The position numbers were made by a program, and so were the translations under genes. From an uncultured Lachnospiraceae bacterium (GTDB taxonomy: Bacteria; Bacillota; Clostridia; Lachnospirales; Lachnospiraceae), in assembly GCA_910586025.1 (NCBI GenBank), contig CAJUIO010000009.1, positions 3,444 to 67,443 of the forward strand: 64,000 nucleotides of DNA, written 5' to 3'. Position 1 is the stretch's first letter. Each line of letters begins with the position of its first letter. Under the pieces are notes generated by a model that did not search any database, was not told where the DNA came from, and was given only the letters and a program-made list of their open reading frames with translations. This document shows positions 25,932-35,759 of this stretch, in pieces.

Positions 25932-28646
25932 TTATACCATAAAATCCTGGTCCGTTCCATCTATTTTAATGGTTTTTTGCGGCTTGTTAACATATTTTTC
26001 TTCAAAGCATTCCCTGCTCAGCGGCTTGTCAAAATAAAATCCCTGCAGAGTATTCACTTGCATATTTGCAAGAATATCGTATTGGCCCTGTGTCTCCACT
26101 CCCTCCACGCACAGGCTCACCCCGATACTCTCGGCAAGCTCCGACATCATGCGGACAAAGGATTTCTCGTACACGTCCCTCTCGAGATTCGTGATAAAAC
26201 CCTGATCCACCTTAATCACGTCAAAGGGCAGCTCCCTGATGTGGTTCAGGGAGGAATATCCCGTTCCAAAATCATCCAGAGCTATCTTCACCCCCAGCTT
26301 TTTGATCCGGACAAGGATCTCCTTCATCCTCTCCATATCGTTGATCGCCAGGCCCTCCGTCACCTCAAGCATGAGATTCCTCGGCTTTAAGCCGCTGTCC
26401 CGAAGGGCCTTCCTTATGATCTCCACAATGTCCTCCGAGAGCAGCTGAACCACGGAAAGGTTTACGTTCACCCTGTAATTCGGATGTCCGTTATCGTTCC
26501 AGCCTTTGCAGGCTGCGCACGCCTCCCTCAGCACATAGCTGCCGATGGGATTGATCAGTCCCAGATACTCCGCAAGGGGGATAAACTCTGTAGGGGAAAG
26601 AAATCCCAGCTCCAGGCTGTTCCAGCGCACCAGAGCCTCCGCTCCCTCGCAGGGCTTTCCCTTTTTCCGGATATTGACAATGGGCTGAAAATAGATCTCA
26701 AACTCCTGATATCCCTTCTCGGCGGCATTTCTCATATTCTTTTCCATATCGAGACGCCGGAAGGATTCCGATCCCATTTGATCCGTATACACGGCCGACC
26801 GGTTCTTGCCCTCCCGCTTCGCCTCATACATGGCGATATCCGCCTTCTGAATCAGCTCCTGGACGGTCTCCCCCTCGTCCGGGAAAATAACGATTCCCAT
26901 GCTCATGGTGCAGTAATAAGCCTTATCACGCAGCATCCAGGGGCGCATGAAGATTTCTCTGACCTTCTCCGTGACAGCTTCCAGCCGGCCGAAGGAATCA
27001 GGCGGAACGATTATGATAAATTCATCCCCGCCCATGCGGTAGCAGCTGTCCTCTATCCCCTGAATTCTCCGGAGATTATGCGCAATGGTTTTTAAGAGCA
27101 TATCTCCATACTGATGACCGAGTCCCTCGTTAATATTCTTAAAATCATCCAGATCGAGGTAAAGCAGAGCTCCCCTTCCGGAATCCTCCTTTGCTCTTTT
27201 CGCATAGCCGGCCAGATCCTTCTCACAGCACATTCTGTTATACAGTCCGGTCAGAAAGTCAATATTCGCCTGCTGTTCCAGCTTTTTCTGATAAATTTTC
27301 TTCTCTGTCTCATCCTGCAGGCTGCAAAAAAGCACCGGGCTTTTGTCCAGCCATTTCATTCTGGCATAGACAAGCTCATACCATTTTTCCCTCCTTGCAA
27401 GGAAGATCTCCCCGCCGCCCTTTTCTTTGCTGATTTCCTCCTGCAGAAGCTCATAAAGGCTTCCGTCCGAAAGCTCCGGTCCGAAGTCGCGGCGCATACT
27501 CCTGTTTACAAATATCTCCTGCCCGGTGGAAAGGCTCCTGACATACACGGAATTCTCCATGTGGTCCAGCACCGCCTCAAAGGACGCATAGGATTCCGAC
27601 AGCTCGCTTTTGTGCTCCCTCCTGGTGAGGATATTCTGCAGTACCTTAACCGAATCATTCAGGAACTTGATCTCCTCCACCTGCCAGTTCCGCTCCCTTT
27701 CCCGCTCGTCAAAGCAGGCATACATGCAAACGCTCCCTCCCACCATGACCGGCAGCACCACGATGGCCTTGATGTTTAGCTCGTCCAGCTCCTCCTGTTC
27801 TTCCAGATCAAAGAGAGAATCTCCGGAAAGGATCAGCGCTTTCTCGGTTTTCAGGAAAAAAGGCCTCTTTTTTATTTCTTCCATCTCCGGCATCGTTCCG
27901 CCAATCCCTTTTTTGCACCAGCGGGCGGCGACCTCTACCTTCTCCCCGTCCCCGGATGTCCTGCACAGGCAAGCCGTGCTGATATCCAGATAGCTTCCCG
28001 CCGCCCGGAGCAGCCTTATCATAATTCCCTCTATGGGATCATTGCTTTCAATCAGCTGGAAGATCTCGGCAAGAACCTCCGTCCTCTTAAGAGCGGCCTT
28101 CATTTTATCCTCGGCGCCGCGCCTTTTCTCCTCCTCATCCTTCACCTTAAGCAGGGAAGCATGATAAGCGAGCACGCTGCCCGATATATCTCTCAGCGAA
28201 TCCATAATCCGGTAAAATTCTTTTTCTTTCAGCGTGCTCTTAAAGCCAAGCAGCGGAGGATCCGGATAATCCTCCACGTCAAAAATATCCGAGAGCACAC
28301 CGCATACCAGCCAGCTGAAAATCGTTCTCCCATTTCGTCTGGCGGTAATGACCGCCAGACGAAAGTTAGGATAACCGCAGTTTTCAATTGCCTGGTCCTC
28401 CAATGTGCTGTCAGATATCCGATACAGCGTATTCTGTAATTGTTCCCTGTCTATTGCCTTGAGCACTCTCCCGACCTCGTCCGGATTGCCTCCGAACGGT
28501 GTCAGGGGTGTTCCCCTGCTGTCAACACAGCAGATAAAAACATTTGCCACGTCGCAGATAAAATTCTGCCACTTTTCCAGTTCTTTTCCTTCTGTCAGCA
28601 TCTGAAGGATAGAAGCGTCATCCGACCTGAAGACACTCTTCTCCAT
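25932..28646 (-). CDS. PocR/GAF/PAS-GGDEF-EAL cyclic-di-GMP protein
   Basis: A 904-residue cytosolic protein. Residues 20-175 resemble a PocR-type sensory domain (VFICCVDSRGTPLTPFGG, NCGYPNFRLAVITA), 190-340 a GAF domain, 350-470 a PAS-like region, then GGDEF with intact RMGGDEFIII and DFLTGLYNR, and EAL with GAEALVRW, NLMLEVTEG, and DDFGTGYSSLNH. Both catalytic motifs look intact, so it may make and break cyclic-di-GMP, or one domain may regulate the other. No membrane helix is seen. It is monocistronic between guaB and glnS. The signal it senses is unknown. Confidence 0.88.
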   Translation of the reverse strand: MEKSVFRSDDASILQMLTEGKELEKWQNFICDVANVFICCVDSRGTPLTPFGGNPDEVGRVLKAIDREQLQNTLYRISDSTLEDQAIENCGYPNFRLAVITARRNGRTIFSWLVCGVLSDIFDVEDYPDPPLLGFKSTLKEKEFYRIMDSLRDISGSVLAYHASLLKVKDEEEKRRGAEDKMKAALKRTEVLAEIFQLIESNDPIEGIMIRLLRAAGSYLDISTACLCRTSGDGEKVEVAARWCKKGIGGTMPEMEEIKKRPFFLKTEKALILSGDSLFDLEEQEELDELNIKAIVVLPVMVGGSVCMYACFDERERERNWQVEEIKFLNDSVKVLQNILTRREHKSELSESYASFEAVLDHMENSVYVRSLSTGQEIFVNRSMRRDFGPELSDGSLYELLQEEISKEKGGGEIFLARREKWYELVYARMKWLDKSPVLFCSLQDETEKKIYQKKLEQQANIDFLTGLYNRMCCEKDLAGYAKRAKEDSGRGALLYLDLDDFKNINEGLGHQYGDMLLKTIAHNLRRIQGIEDSCYRMGGDEFIIIVPPDSFGRLEAVTEKVREIFMRPWMLRDKAYYCTMSMGIVIFPDEGETVQELIQKADIAMYEAKREGKNRSAVYTDQMGSESFRRLDMEKNMRNAAEKGYQEFEIYFQPIVNIRKKGKPCEGAEALVRWNSLELGFLSPTEFIPLAEYLGLINPIGSYVLREACAACKGWNDNGHPNYRVNVNLSVVQLLSEDIVEIIRKALRDSGLKPRNLMLEVTEGLAINDMERMKEILVRIKKLGVKIALDDFGTGYSSLNHIRELPFDVIKVDQGFITNLERDVYEKSFVRMMSELAESIGVSLCVEGVETQGQYDILANMQVNTLQGFYFDKPLSRECFEEKYVNKPQKTIKIDGTDQDFMV

Positions 28647-28696
28647 ACCGCCTGTCTCCTTCCAGTCCTGCCATTTTCTTTACAAGTCTTTTTATC

Positions 28697-30151
28697 TTAT
28701 TCGTCCACGCTGTAGTTTGGCGCTTCCTTTGTGATGTGGATGTCGTGAGGATGGCTCTCCTTGAGGGATGCTGCCGAAATCTTTACGAACCTTCCGTTCT
28801 GCTTCAGCTCTTCAATGGTCCTGGCTCCGCAGTATCCCATACCGGAACGGATTCCTCCCATCAGCTGATATACCGTATCCTCCACGGTTCCCTTATAGGC
28901 AACCCGGCCTTCCACGCCTTCCGGAACCAGCTTCTTCGCATTTTCCTGGAAATAGCGGTCCTTGCTTCCGTTCTCCATTGCCGAGATTGATCCCATTCCT
29001 CTGTACACCTTGTATTTACGTCCCTGATACAGCTCGAAGGTTCCGGGGCTCTCATCACAGCCCGCAAAAATGCTGCCCATCATGCAGACATTGCCGCCCG
29101 CCGCTATAGCCTTTGTCATATCTCCGGAATACTTGATGCCGCCGTCCGCGATAATGGGGATTCCGTATCCCTTCGCCACCTCATAGGCCTCCATGATCGC
29201 CGTGATCTGGGGAACGCCGATACCCGCCACCACGCGGGTCGTACAGATAGAGCCGGGACCGATTCCCACCTTGACAGCGTCAGCCCCCGCCTCAATCAAA
29301 GCCCTGGTGCCCTCGCCCGTGGCCACGTTTCCCGCAATCACCTGAAGCTCGGGATATTTTTCCTTGATTATGTTCAGACAGTTGAGCACATTCTGGGAAT
29401 GTCCATGGGCGCTGTCGAGAACCACCACGTCCACCTTTGCATCCACAAGCGCTCCCACTCTGTCAAGAACATTTGCCGTGATTCCCACTCCGGCACCGCA
29501 CAGGAGCCTTCCCTGGGAATCCTTTGCCGCAAGAGGATACTTGATTGTCTTTTCAATATCCTTAATGGTAATCAGACCTACCAGATTATAGTTATCATCT
29601 ACTATAGGAAGCTTTTCCTTCCTGGCTTTCGCAAGAATGCGCTTCGCCTCTTCCAGGGTAATTCCCTCTCTGGCCGTAATCAGACCCTCAGATGTCATGG
29701 ATTCCTTGATCTTCTTGGTAAAATCCGTCTCAAACTTCAGATCCCGGTTGGTAATGATTCCTACAAGCTTTCTGCCTTCCGTGATCGGCACGCCGGAGAT
29801 TCTGAATTTGCCCATCAGAGCATCCGCATCCGCCAGAGTGTGATCCGGGGTCAATGAAAAGGGATCTGTGATAACGCCGTTTTCAGAGCGCTTTACCTTG
29901 TCCACCTCCTCAGCCTGAGCCTCGATAGACATATTCTTGTGGATGATTCCGATACCGCCCTGCCTTGCCATTGCGATAGCCATCCTGTGTTCTGTCACCG
30001 TGTCCATCCCCGCACTCATCATCGGAATGTTCAGCCTGATCTTTTTGGTGAGTAAGGTTGTCAAATCCACTTCACCCGGAACTACATTCGAATAAGACGG
30101 AACTAAAAGCACGTCGTCAAAGGTAATTCCTTCGCCAATAATCTGACCCAT
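28697..30151 (-). CDS. guaB: Inosine-5'-monophosphate dehydrogenase
   Basis: The 484-residue TIM-barrel enzyme oxidises IMP to XMP with NAD in guanine nucleotide synthesis. It begins MGQIIGEGITFDDVLLVPSY, contains two CBS motifs between residues 90 and 200, and has the catalytic-Cys loop GIGPGSICTTRVVAG and the flap region RYFQENAKKLVPEG. Full length for bacterial GuaB. It is followed by the GGDEF-EAL gene and preceded at 42 bp by the DUF6106 gene. Confidence 0.96.
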   Translation of the reverse strand: MGQIIGEGITFDDVLLVPSYSNVVPGEVDLTTLLTKKIRLNIPMMSAGMDTVTEHRMAIAMARQGGIGIIHKNMSIEAQAEEVDKVKRSENGVITDPFSLTPDHTLADADALMGKFRISGVPITEGRKLVGIITNRDLKFETDFTKKIKESMTSEGLITAREGITLEEAKRILAKARKEKLPIVDDNYNLVGLITIKDIEKTIKYPLAAKDSQGRLLCGAGVGITANVLDRVGALVDAKVDVVVLDSAHGHSQNVLNCLNIIKEKYPELQVIAGNVATGEGTRALIEAGADAVKVGIGPGSICTTRVVAGIGVPQITAIMEAYEVAKGYGIPIIADGGIKYSGDMTKAIAAGGNVCMMGSIFAGCDESPGTFELYQGRKYKVYRGMGSISAMENGSKDRYFQENAKKLVPEGVEGRVAYKGTVEDTVYQLMGGIRSGMGYCGARTIEELKQNGRFVKISAASLKESHPHDIHITKEAPNYSVDE

Positions 30152-30193
30152 TTTCTATCCTCCTGTATTATATTGTAAAATATTTATTGTTGC

Positions 30194-30688
30194 CTAATCC
30201 TTAAATACCTTGCGGGGCGCTACCGTCTGGATCGCCTTCACCATCTCCTCGTTGGGCTCAAAAATAACCTTCTTTGTTCCGTCATAGAAAAATACGTATC
30301 TGCGATCCGGCTTTTTCTCCTCGCCGCAGCTGTAATCCACCTGCTTATCACTTCTGTTCTTGTAATTGTCAAGATGATAAGATTTGATAGGAGCCATGAT
30401 CTCCACCTTGCCAATGTCAAAGGTCGCGACTCTCTTTCTTCTGCTCTTTGCCATGACCTTGTCGATCGTAAGCTCCTTGTCCACATACAGATATTCATAT
30501 TCCAGATCAGCGTTCAGATAAATGAAATACGCTCCCGCGCCGAATACCAGCCCCACCAGAAACGCCGGGAAAAAGATAAACCCGACAAAGATAAAGCAGG
30601 CCGCAAGCATGATCGACAGAATCTTCAAAAAGGTCATGTATGCGGGTGTCTTTCTTTTAACAAGCCATTCTACATATGTTTCATTCAT
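30194..30688 (-). CDS. DUF6106-family membrane protein
   Basis: The 164-residue protein starts MNETYVEWLVKRKTPAYMTF, has two closely spaced membrane helices at about residues 20-58 (ILSIMLAACFIFVGFIFFP and AFLVGLVFGAGAYFIYL), then a soluble domain with YEYLYVDKELTIDKVMAKSR and YVFFYDGTKKVIFEPNEEM. This matches the DUF6106 family of Clostridia, function unknown. It lies upstream of guaB on the same strand and may be cotranscribed. Confidence 0.75.
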   Translation of the reverse strand: MNETYVEWLVKRKTPAYMTFLKILSIMLAACFIFVGFIFFPAFLVGLVFGAGAYFIYLNADLEYEYLYVDKELTIDKVMAKSRRKRVATFDIGKVEIMAPIKSYHLDNYKNRSDKQVDYSCGEEKKPDRRYVFFYDGTKKVIFEPNEEMVKAIQTVAPRKVFKD

Positions 30689-30867
30689 AGTCAGTACCGT
30701 ACCTTTCTTTCTATTACCGCGGCTTTACCATCCGCTGATAAATGTATAATAATATAATGATAGTATATTTCACATGAACTTTCAAGAGAATAAAAAACTC
30801 CCTTTCAGGATTTGACATATTTTATGAAAAGTTTACTTATTTTTTATAGATTACTGTTTCTGTTTCG

Positions 30868-30896
30868 TTGACAGTTTTTTTTATTGAGGCTATGAT
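30868..30896 (+). promoter_or_regulatory. Sigma-A-type promoter
   Basis: TTGACA at 30868-30873 and TATGAT at 30891-30896 are separated by 17 bases. It drives the gene starting at 30961 with a leader of about 60 bases. The divergent interval 30689-30960 is otherwise AT-rich without other gene signals. Confidence 0.75.
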
Positions 30897-30960
30897 AATT
30901 AGTGAGTATTTTAATATACTCTTTTTACAAAAGCAAGTACTTTGAAAGGAAAAAATTATT

Positions 30961-31911
30961 ATGTTCAAAAAAGGCTGGCAGCCCGAAAACTACAAGGGCG
31001 TTCACGACGAGATCAAGCAGCAGCATATGAAGACAAAGGATATGTCCGCAAAGGGAAGATTCGAATACTTCTGGTACTACTACAAGGTACATACCCTGGT
31101 GGCGGTATGCGTGATTATTTTCGGAGGCTCCCTGATCCACGATATCCTTACCGCCAAGGATTACGGCTTTTACGGCGTAATGCTCAACGCATCCCTTCTG
31201 GATTCCGAGGCCATGGAAGCTTCCTTCGGGGAATATGCGCAGCTTGATCTGAATGAGTACGACTGCATGATCGACACCCAGTCCCAGCTCTCCTACCATT
31301 CCCAGAACAGCTACGATTTTGCCACCTATCAGAAGCTGGTCGCACAGCTTCAGACCCATGAGCTGGATGTGCTGGTTGCGGATGCCGAGGTGTTCAGGAA
31401 TTTCGCCACTAACGAAATGTTTATGGATCTGCGTGAGTTCATGAGCCCTGAGGAGATTGCCAAATATGAGGACAGAATCTACTATGTGGATATGGAGGCA
31501 GTCCGGAAGGCGGCAGAAGCTGCGGACAATGTCTTGAACGAGGAAGAATCCACCGCGGACGATGCAGCCCCACAGGACGCATCCGGGACGCAGGAAGCCG
31601 AAGAGCTCTCCCCTGACGAGGCGGAGGCCGCCATAAATCCTTTCGGCCGGAATATTGACTATGATGAGATTTACCGGCTCGCCGCCGAGGAAGCCGAGAC
31701 CCACAGACACCCGGAGGAAATGGCAGAGCCCGTACCGGTGGGAATTTTTCTGGACGAGTCCCCCTTCACGGAAAAGACGGACTCCTACGGAAAGATGGTT
31801 CCCGTCTATGCGGTGGTGGTCACCAGCGAAAAGGCGGACACCGCGGTAAAGTATCTGAATTATCTGTGGGACGATACCGTTCCCTTTGACCGGATGCTCA
31901 ACGTTTTTTAG
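30961..31911 (+). CDS. Single-pass membrane protein, conserved hypothetical
   Basis: The 316-residue protein has a basic N-terminus with MSAKGRFEYFWYYYKVHTLV leading into one membrane helix at about residues 45-62, then an extracellular domain with a repeated VLVADAEVFRNFA-type pattern like substrate-binding folds and an acidic Glu/Ala/Asp-rich insertion at about residues 190-225. GAAAGGA precedes the ATG. Conserved in Lachnospiraceae as far as I can judge; no function can be assigned. Confidence 0.75.
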   Translation: MFKKGWQPENYKGVHDEIKQQHMKTKDMSAKGRFEYFWYYYKVHTLVAVCVIIFGGSLIHDILTAKDYGFYGVMLNASLLDSEAMEASFGEYAQLDLNEYDCMIDTQSQLSYHSQNSYDFATYQKLVAQLQTHELDVLVADAEVFRNFATNEMFMDLREFMSPEEIAKYEDRIYYVDMEAVRKAAEAADNVLNEEESTADDAAPQDASGTQEAEELSPDEAEAAINPFGRNIDYDEIYRLAAEEAETHRHPEEMAEPVPVGIFLDESPFTEKTDSYGKMVPVYAVVVTSEKADTAVKYLNYLWDDTVPFDRMLNVF

Positions 31912-31923
31912 ATTTCCGCTCAC

Positions 31924-31963
31924 AAAAAGAGCCGCCCCGGCTTACGGGACGGCTCTTTTTTAC
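31924..31963. terminator. Bidirectional terminator
   Basis: AAAAAGAGCCG and CGGCTCTTTTTT flank an inner GC-rich loop between convergent genes. It slightly overlaps the stop codon of the aspartokinase gene. Confidence 0.9.
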
Positions 31964-33279
31964 AGCTGCGCCACCACAAAGATATCGTAGATAGAGGCAA
32001 TTGCCGCCTCGAAATCCTCGTCCGCCACGCCGATAATGATGTTCAGCTCACTGGAACCCTGATCGATCATCTTCACATTCACATTGGCATGCGCCAGAGC
32101 GGAAAAGATGCGGCCGGCCGTTCCTCTGGTGGATTTCATTCCCCGTCCCACCACGGCAATCAGCGCAAGATCAGCCTCAATATCCACGGAATCGGGATCC
32201 GCAAGTCTGTGGATGGCGGATACCACCTTCTGTTCCTTGTCAATGAATTCGTCCTGATGAACGAATATGGTCATAGTGTCAATTCCCGAGGGCACATGCT
32301 CAAAGGAGATTCCGGAATCCTCAAAGGCCTGCAGAACCTTTCTCCCGAACCCGATCTCGGAATTCATCATGGCTTTCTCGATGTTGACCGAGCAAAAGCC
32401 CTTCTTTCCCGCAATTCCCGTGATCACATATTTCGACTTCTGGCAGGTGCTCTCCACGATCCAGGTTCCCTCATCCTCCGGCTTGTTGGTGTTCCGGATA
32501 TTGATGGGAATCCCCTCCCTCCTCACAGGGAAAATCGCATCCTCATGAAGCACGCCCGCCCCCATATAAGAAAGCTCCCGCAATTCTCTGTAGGTGATGG
32601 TTTCGATAGCCTCCGGATTTTCAATAATCCTGGGATCCGCAATCAAAAATCCCGACACATCAGTCCAGTTCTCATAGATATCGGCCTTCACCGCCCTGGC
32701 AACGATAGAACCCGTGATATCCGAGCCTCCTCTTGAGAAGGTTTTTACCCTTCCGTCGCCATAGGCCCCGTAAAATCCGGGAATCACCGCTTGGGAAAGT
32801 CCCGAAAGACGCTCGCCCAGAATCTGATTGGTAAGCTCTGCATCAAACTCGCCGCTGTCCTTAAAGCGGACCACCTGTGCCGCATCCACGAATTCATAGC
32901 CGAGGTAGGCCGCCATCACAATTCCGTTCAGATATTCTCCTCTGGAAGCAGCATAGTTTTCTCCCGCCTTCTCCCTGAAGCTTTTTGTGATTATGTCGAA
33001 TTCCCCGTCCAGTGAAATCTGAAGTCCCAGACCGTCTATAATCTCCTGATACCTTTCCCTGATTTCCGCAAGCTCCTTCTCAAAATCCTCACCTGCTTCC
33101 GCCAGATGATAACAGCCATAGAGCATATCCGTCACCTTGGAATCTCCGTCAAACCTTTTCCCCGGTGCGGAGGGAATCACGTATCTTCTCTCCTCCTGCG
33201 CATGGATGATATCCGCCACCTTCTGAAACTGCTCCGCACTGGCAAGAGAGCTTCCTCCAAACTTAACTACTTTTTTCAT
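31960..33279 (-). CDS. Aspartate kinase (monofunctional)
   Basis: The 439-residue protein begins MKKVVKFGGSSLASAEQF, contains the kinase motif FSRGGSDITGSIVARAV and C-terminal tandem ACT domains (ending around VVGRGMKSTRGTAGRIFSAL and DQGSSELNIIIGV), which usually bind lysine or threonine for feedback. It phosphorylates aspartate, the first step to Lys, Met and Thr. It is the last gene of an operon with an ACT regulator, homoserine dehydrogenase and an ApgM-like protein, suggesting this copy serves the threonine/methionine branch. Confidence 0.93.
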   Translation of the reverse strand: MKKVVKFGGSSLASAEQFQKVADIIHAQEERRYVIPSAPGKRFDGDSKVTDMLYGCYHLAEAGEDFEKELAEIRERYQEIIDGLGLQISLDGEFDIITKSFREKAGENYAASRGEYLNGIVMAAYLGYEFVDAAQVVRFKDSGEFDAELTNQILGERLSGLSQAVIPGFYGAYGDGRVKTFSRGGSDITGSIVARAVKADIYENWTDVSGFLIADPRIIENPEAIETITYRELRELSYMGAGVLHEDAIFPVRREGIPINIRNTNKPEDEGTWIVESTCQKSKYVITGIAGKKGFCSVNIEKAMMNSEIGFGRKVLQAFEDSGISFEHVPSGIDTMTIFVHQDEFIDKEQKVVSAIHRLADPDSVDIEADLALIAVVGRGMKSTRGTAGRIFSALAHANVNVKMIDQGSSELNIIIGVADEDFEAAIASIYDIFVVAQL

Positions 33280-33300
33280 CGTCCTCTATCTCCTCATCGC

Positions 33301-34506
33301 TTACTCATTTCTATTCAGCAGCTTATCTATTATGGTGTATCCCTTCCGGATCAGGTTGCCGCTTTGCCTTGCCTCTTTTTCATTGTAATCCCACTTCTCC
33401 TCCCTGTGCGCCGTACTGTCATAGAGAAGATAGGGCACGCCATCTCTCGTGTGCGTCCTCACCCGGACAGGTGTGGGATGGTCCGGCATCACCAGAAGCC
33501 TGTAATCCATATGTACGGCATCCATCGCATCCGTCAGCGGCCCGATAATTCTCCCGTCCAGATATTCGATGGATTTCACCTTTTTCTCTACGCTGCCCTG
33601 ATGCCCCATTTCATCCGGGGCTTCCACATGGATATAAGCGAAATCGCAGCCCGTCTCAAGGGCATGGAAAGCCGCATGCCATTTTCCCTCATAGTTTGTG
33701 TCGAGTCCGCCGTTGGCCCCCTTCACATGGACTGTCTCCATGCCGGCTCCCACGGCAATCCCCTTGAGCAGGTCCACGGCGGAAACCATCACGCCCTTTA
33801 TGCCGCATTTCTCCTCAAAGGAGCAAAGATGCGGCTTAGTGCCCGCTCCCCAGAACCAGCAGCAGTTGGCCGGATTCAGGCCTTTCCTTTTTCTCTCCTG
33901 ATTGAGGGGATGATCCTTCAGAATCTCGTAGCTTCTCTTCATCATGCAAAGCAGCTTTTCATCTGACGGGAGATAGAGCCCTATCGCCTGTCCCAGAACA
34001 TCATGGGGCGCTGTAAGCTCCAATACCTTGCCGTTATTCCAGATCAGGCAGTGGCGGTAGCTGGTTCCCGTGTAAAACTGATAGGTTTCATCCGCAAGCT
34101 CCTTCCTCACCGCCTCGAGAAGGATGCCGCACTCCCTGGTACTGATTTCCCCGGAGCTGTGGTCTATAATAGTCTGCTTCTCAAAGGGAACGTCCTCCTC
34201 CGATATTGTGACCAGATTGCAGCGCAGAGCAATATCCGTATCCTTCATGGGTACGCCGATGCTCAGCGCCTCCAAAGGGGAGCGCCCCGAATAATAGATC
34301 TTCGGATCGTAACCCAGTACGGAGAGATTGGCCGTATCCGACCCCGGCTTCATTCCCTCCGGAATCGTGTAGACCATTCCGATTTCTGACTGTTTGCTGA
34401 GACGGTCGAGAGCGGGCGTATCCGCATAGGCAAGGGGTGTTTTCCCCCCAAGCTCTTCCAGCTCCTCATCCGCCATCCCGTCTCCAAGCACCACGATATA
34501 TTTCAT
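33301..34506 (-). CDS. ApgM-family metalloenzyme, possible homoserine kinase
   Basis: The 401-residue protein of the alkaline-phosphatase/iPGM superfamily starts MKYIVVLGDGMADEELEELG and has the metal sites GDGMAD, PGSDTANLSVLGYDP, AYIHVEAPDEMGHQG and LVMPDHPTPV. By family it is a cofactor-independent phosphoglycerate mutase (archaeal ApgM type). It sits between homoserine dehydrogenase and aspartate kinase, and no ThrB is seen in the window. ApgM relatives in threonine operons have been proposed as homoserine kinases; that role fits the context here but is inferred. A GTG nine bases upstream is an alternative start but has a poorly spaced ribosome binding site. Confidence 0.85.
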   Translation of the reverse strand: MKYIVVLGDGMADEELEELGGKTPLAYADTPALDRLSKQSEIGMVYTIPEGMKPGSDTANLSVLGYDPKIYYSGRSPLEALSIGVPMKDTDIALRCNLVTISEEDVPFEKQTIIDHSSGEISTRECGILLEAVRKELADETYQFYTGTSYRHCLIWNNGKVLELTAPHDVLGQAIGLYLPSDEKLLCMMKRSYEILKDHPLNQERKRKGLNPANCCWFWGAGTKPHLCSFEEKCGIKGVMVSAVDLLKGIAVGAGMETVHVKGANGGLDTNYEGKWHAAFHALETGCDFAYIHVEAPDEMGHQGSVEKKVKSIEYLDGRIIGPLTDAMDAVHMDYRLLVMPDHPTPVRVRTHTRDGVPYLLYDSTAHREEKWDYNEKEARQSGNLIRKGYTIIDKLLNRNE

Positions 34507-34521
34507 ACGACTCACATCCTT

Positions 34522-35724
34522 CTACTCTTCCATCCTGACCCGGCTGATTATGCCAACCTCCCCGGCCTTCCGGTTAAACTCCTTCTCGCTCATCACATCC
34601 GTCACAAAGGCAAACTCTCCCGGGACATCCGCCTCGATCACACGAACGCTTTTAAAGGTCTCAATCGCTTCTCTTTCCTTCTTTGCATCCACCCTCACAA
34701 AGAAGCTTCTCTTTGCCTCGTCGATTCCGGTAAGCTCCACGTTCTGAGCGTCCCAGAAGCACATAATCACCTTGCCGATATGTCTCGCACAGTCCACCAC
34801 GTCCGAGACCACGGCGCTGGCCGTGGGCAGCTTTCCGGCTCCTCTCCCATAGTACATGGAATCCCCCAGCATATTTCCGTGAACGCAGACCGCATTAAAC
34901 ACGCCGTTTACCATATAGAGGGGATGCTCCCTGCTGATCAGAAAGGGAGCTACCATGGCGTAAAACCGTCCCTCCTGCTCCATGCTCTTTGCCAGAAGCT
35001 TGATGGTCTTTCCCATGGCATGGGCATATACAAAATCAGCCGCCGTAATTTTCGTGATTCCCTCTGTATAGATTTCCTCGGAGCGGACATTCTTCCCGCT
35101 CATAAGGGAAGAGAGAATGGCGATCTTACGGCAGGCGTCATGTCCCTCCACATCAGCCGCAGGATTTTTTTCCGCATATCCCTTTTCCTGCGCCAGGGCA
35201 AGCACGTCGGCAAAATCAGCCCCCTCTTTTTCCATCTTAGATAAAATATAGTTTGTGGTTCCGTTTAAAATACCTGTAATGGCATCAATTTTTTCCGCAG
35301 TCAGGGAATAATTGAGAGGACGGATAATGGGAATTCCCCCTCCCACACTGGCTTCAAAAAGATAATTGCACTTATTGTCGTGGGCAATCCGGATCAGCTC
35401 CGGCCCGTGAGCCGCAACCAGCTCCTTGTTGGAGGTACACACGCTCTTGCCTGAAAGAAGGGCCCTCCTGGTAAACTCATATGCCGCCCCAAGGCCGCCC
35501 ATGGTCTCACAGACAATCGCAACCTCGGGATCCTCCAGAACCTCATTCACGTCATGCACTATCTTGTTCTCGTACGGATCCCCCGGAAAATCCCGAAGAT
35601 CCAGAATATATTTGATATTCAGCTCCTCGCCGGATTTCTTGTTGATCTCCTCTTTATTCTTTTCAATTACCTCTACCACACCGCTTCCCACTGTGCCGTA
35701 TCCCAAAACCGCTACCTGAATCAT
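34522..35724 (-). CDS. hom: Homoserine dehydrogenase
   Basis: The 400-residue enzyme starts MIQVAVLGYGTVGSGVVEVI with a Rossmann fold, followed by the catalytic region GGGIPIIRPLNYSLTAEKID, GILNGTTNYILSKME and EKNPAADVEGHDACRKI. It ends in a C-terminal ACT-type domain expected to sense threonine. It reduces aspartate semialdehyde to homoserine. It is the second gene of the ACT-hom-ApgM-aspartokinase operon, 35 bp after the ACT protein. Confidence 0.95.
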   Translation of the reverse strand: MIQVAVLGYGTVGSGVVEVIEKNKEEINKKSGEELNIKYILDLRDFPGDPYENKIVHDVNEVLEDPEVAIVCETMGGLGAAYEFTRRALLSGKSVCTSNKELVAAHGPELIRIAHDNKCNYLFEASVGGGIPIIRPLNYSLTAEKIDAITGILNGTTNYILSKMEKEGADFADVLALAQEKGYAEKNPAADVEGHDACRKIAILSSLMSGKNVRSEEIYTEGITKITAADFVYAHAMGKTIKLLAKSMEQEGRFYAMVAPFLISREHPLYMVNGVFNAVCVHGNMLGDSMYYGRGAGKLPTASAVVSDVVDCARHIGKVIMCFWDAQNVELTGIDEAKRSFFVRVDAKKEREAIETFKSVRVIEADVPGEFAFVTDVMSEKEFNRKAGEVGIISRVRMEE

Positions 35725-35759
35725 CTTGACACCTGTTCTCCTTTCTTTGTCCCTTATTT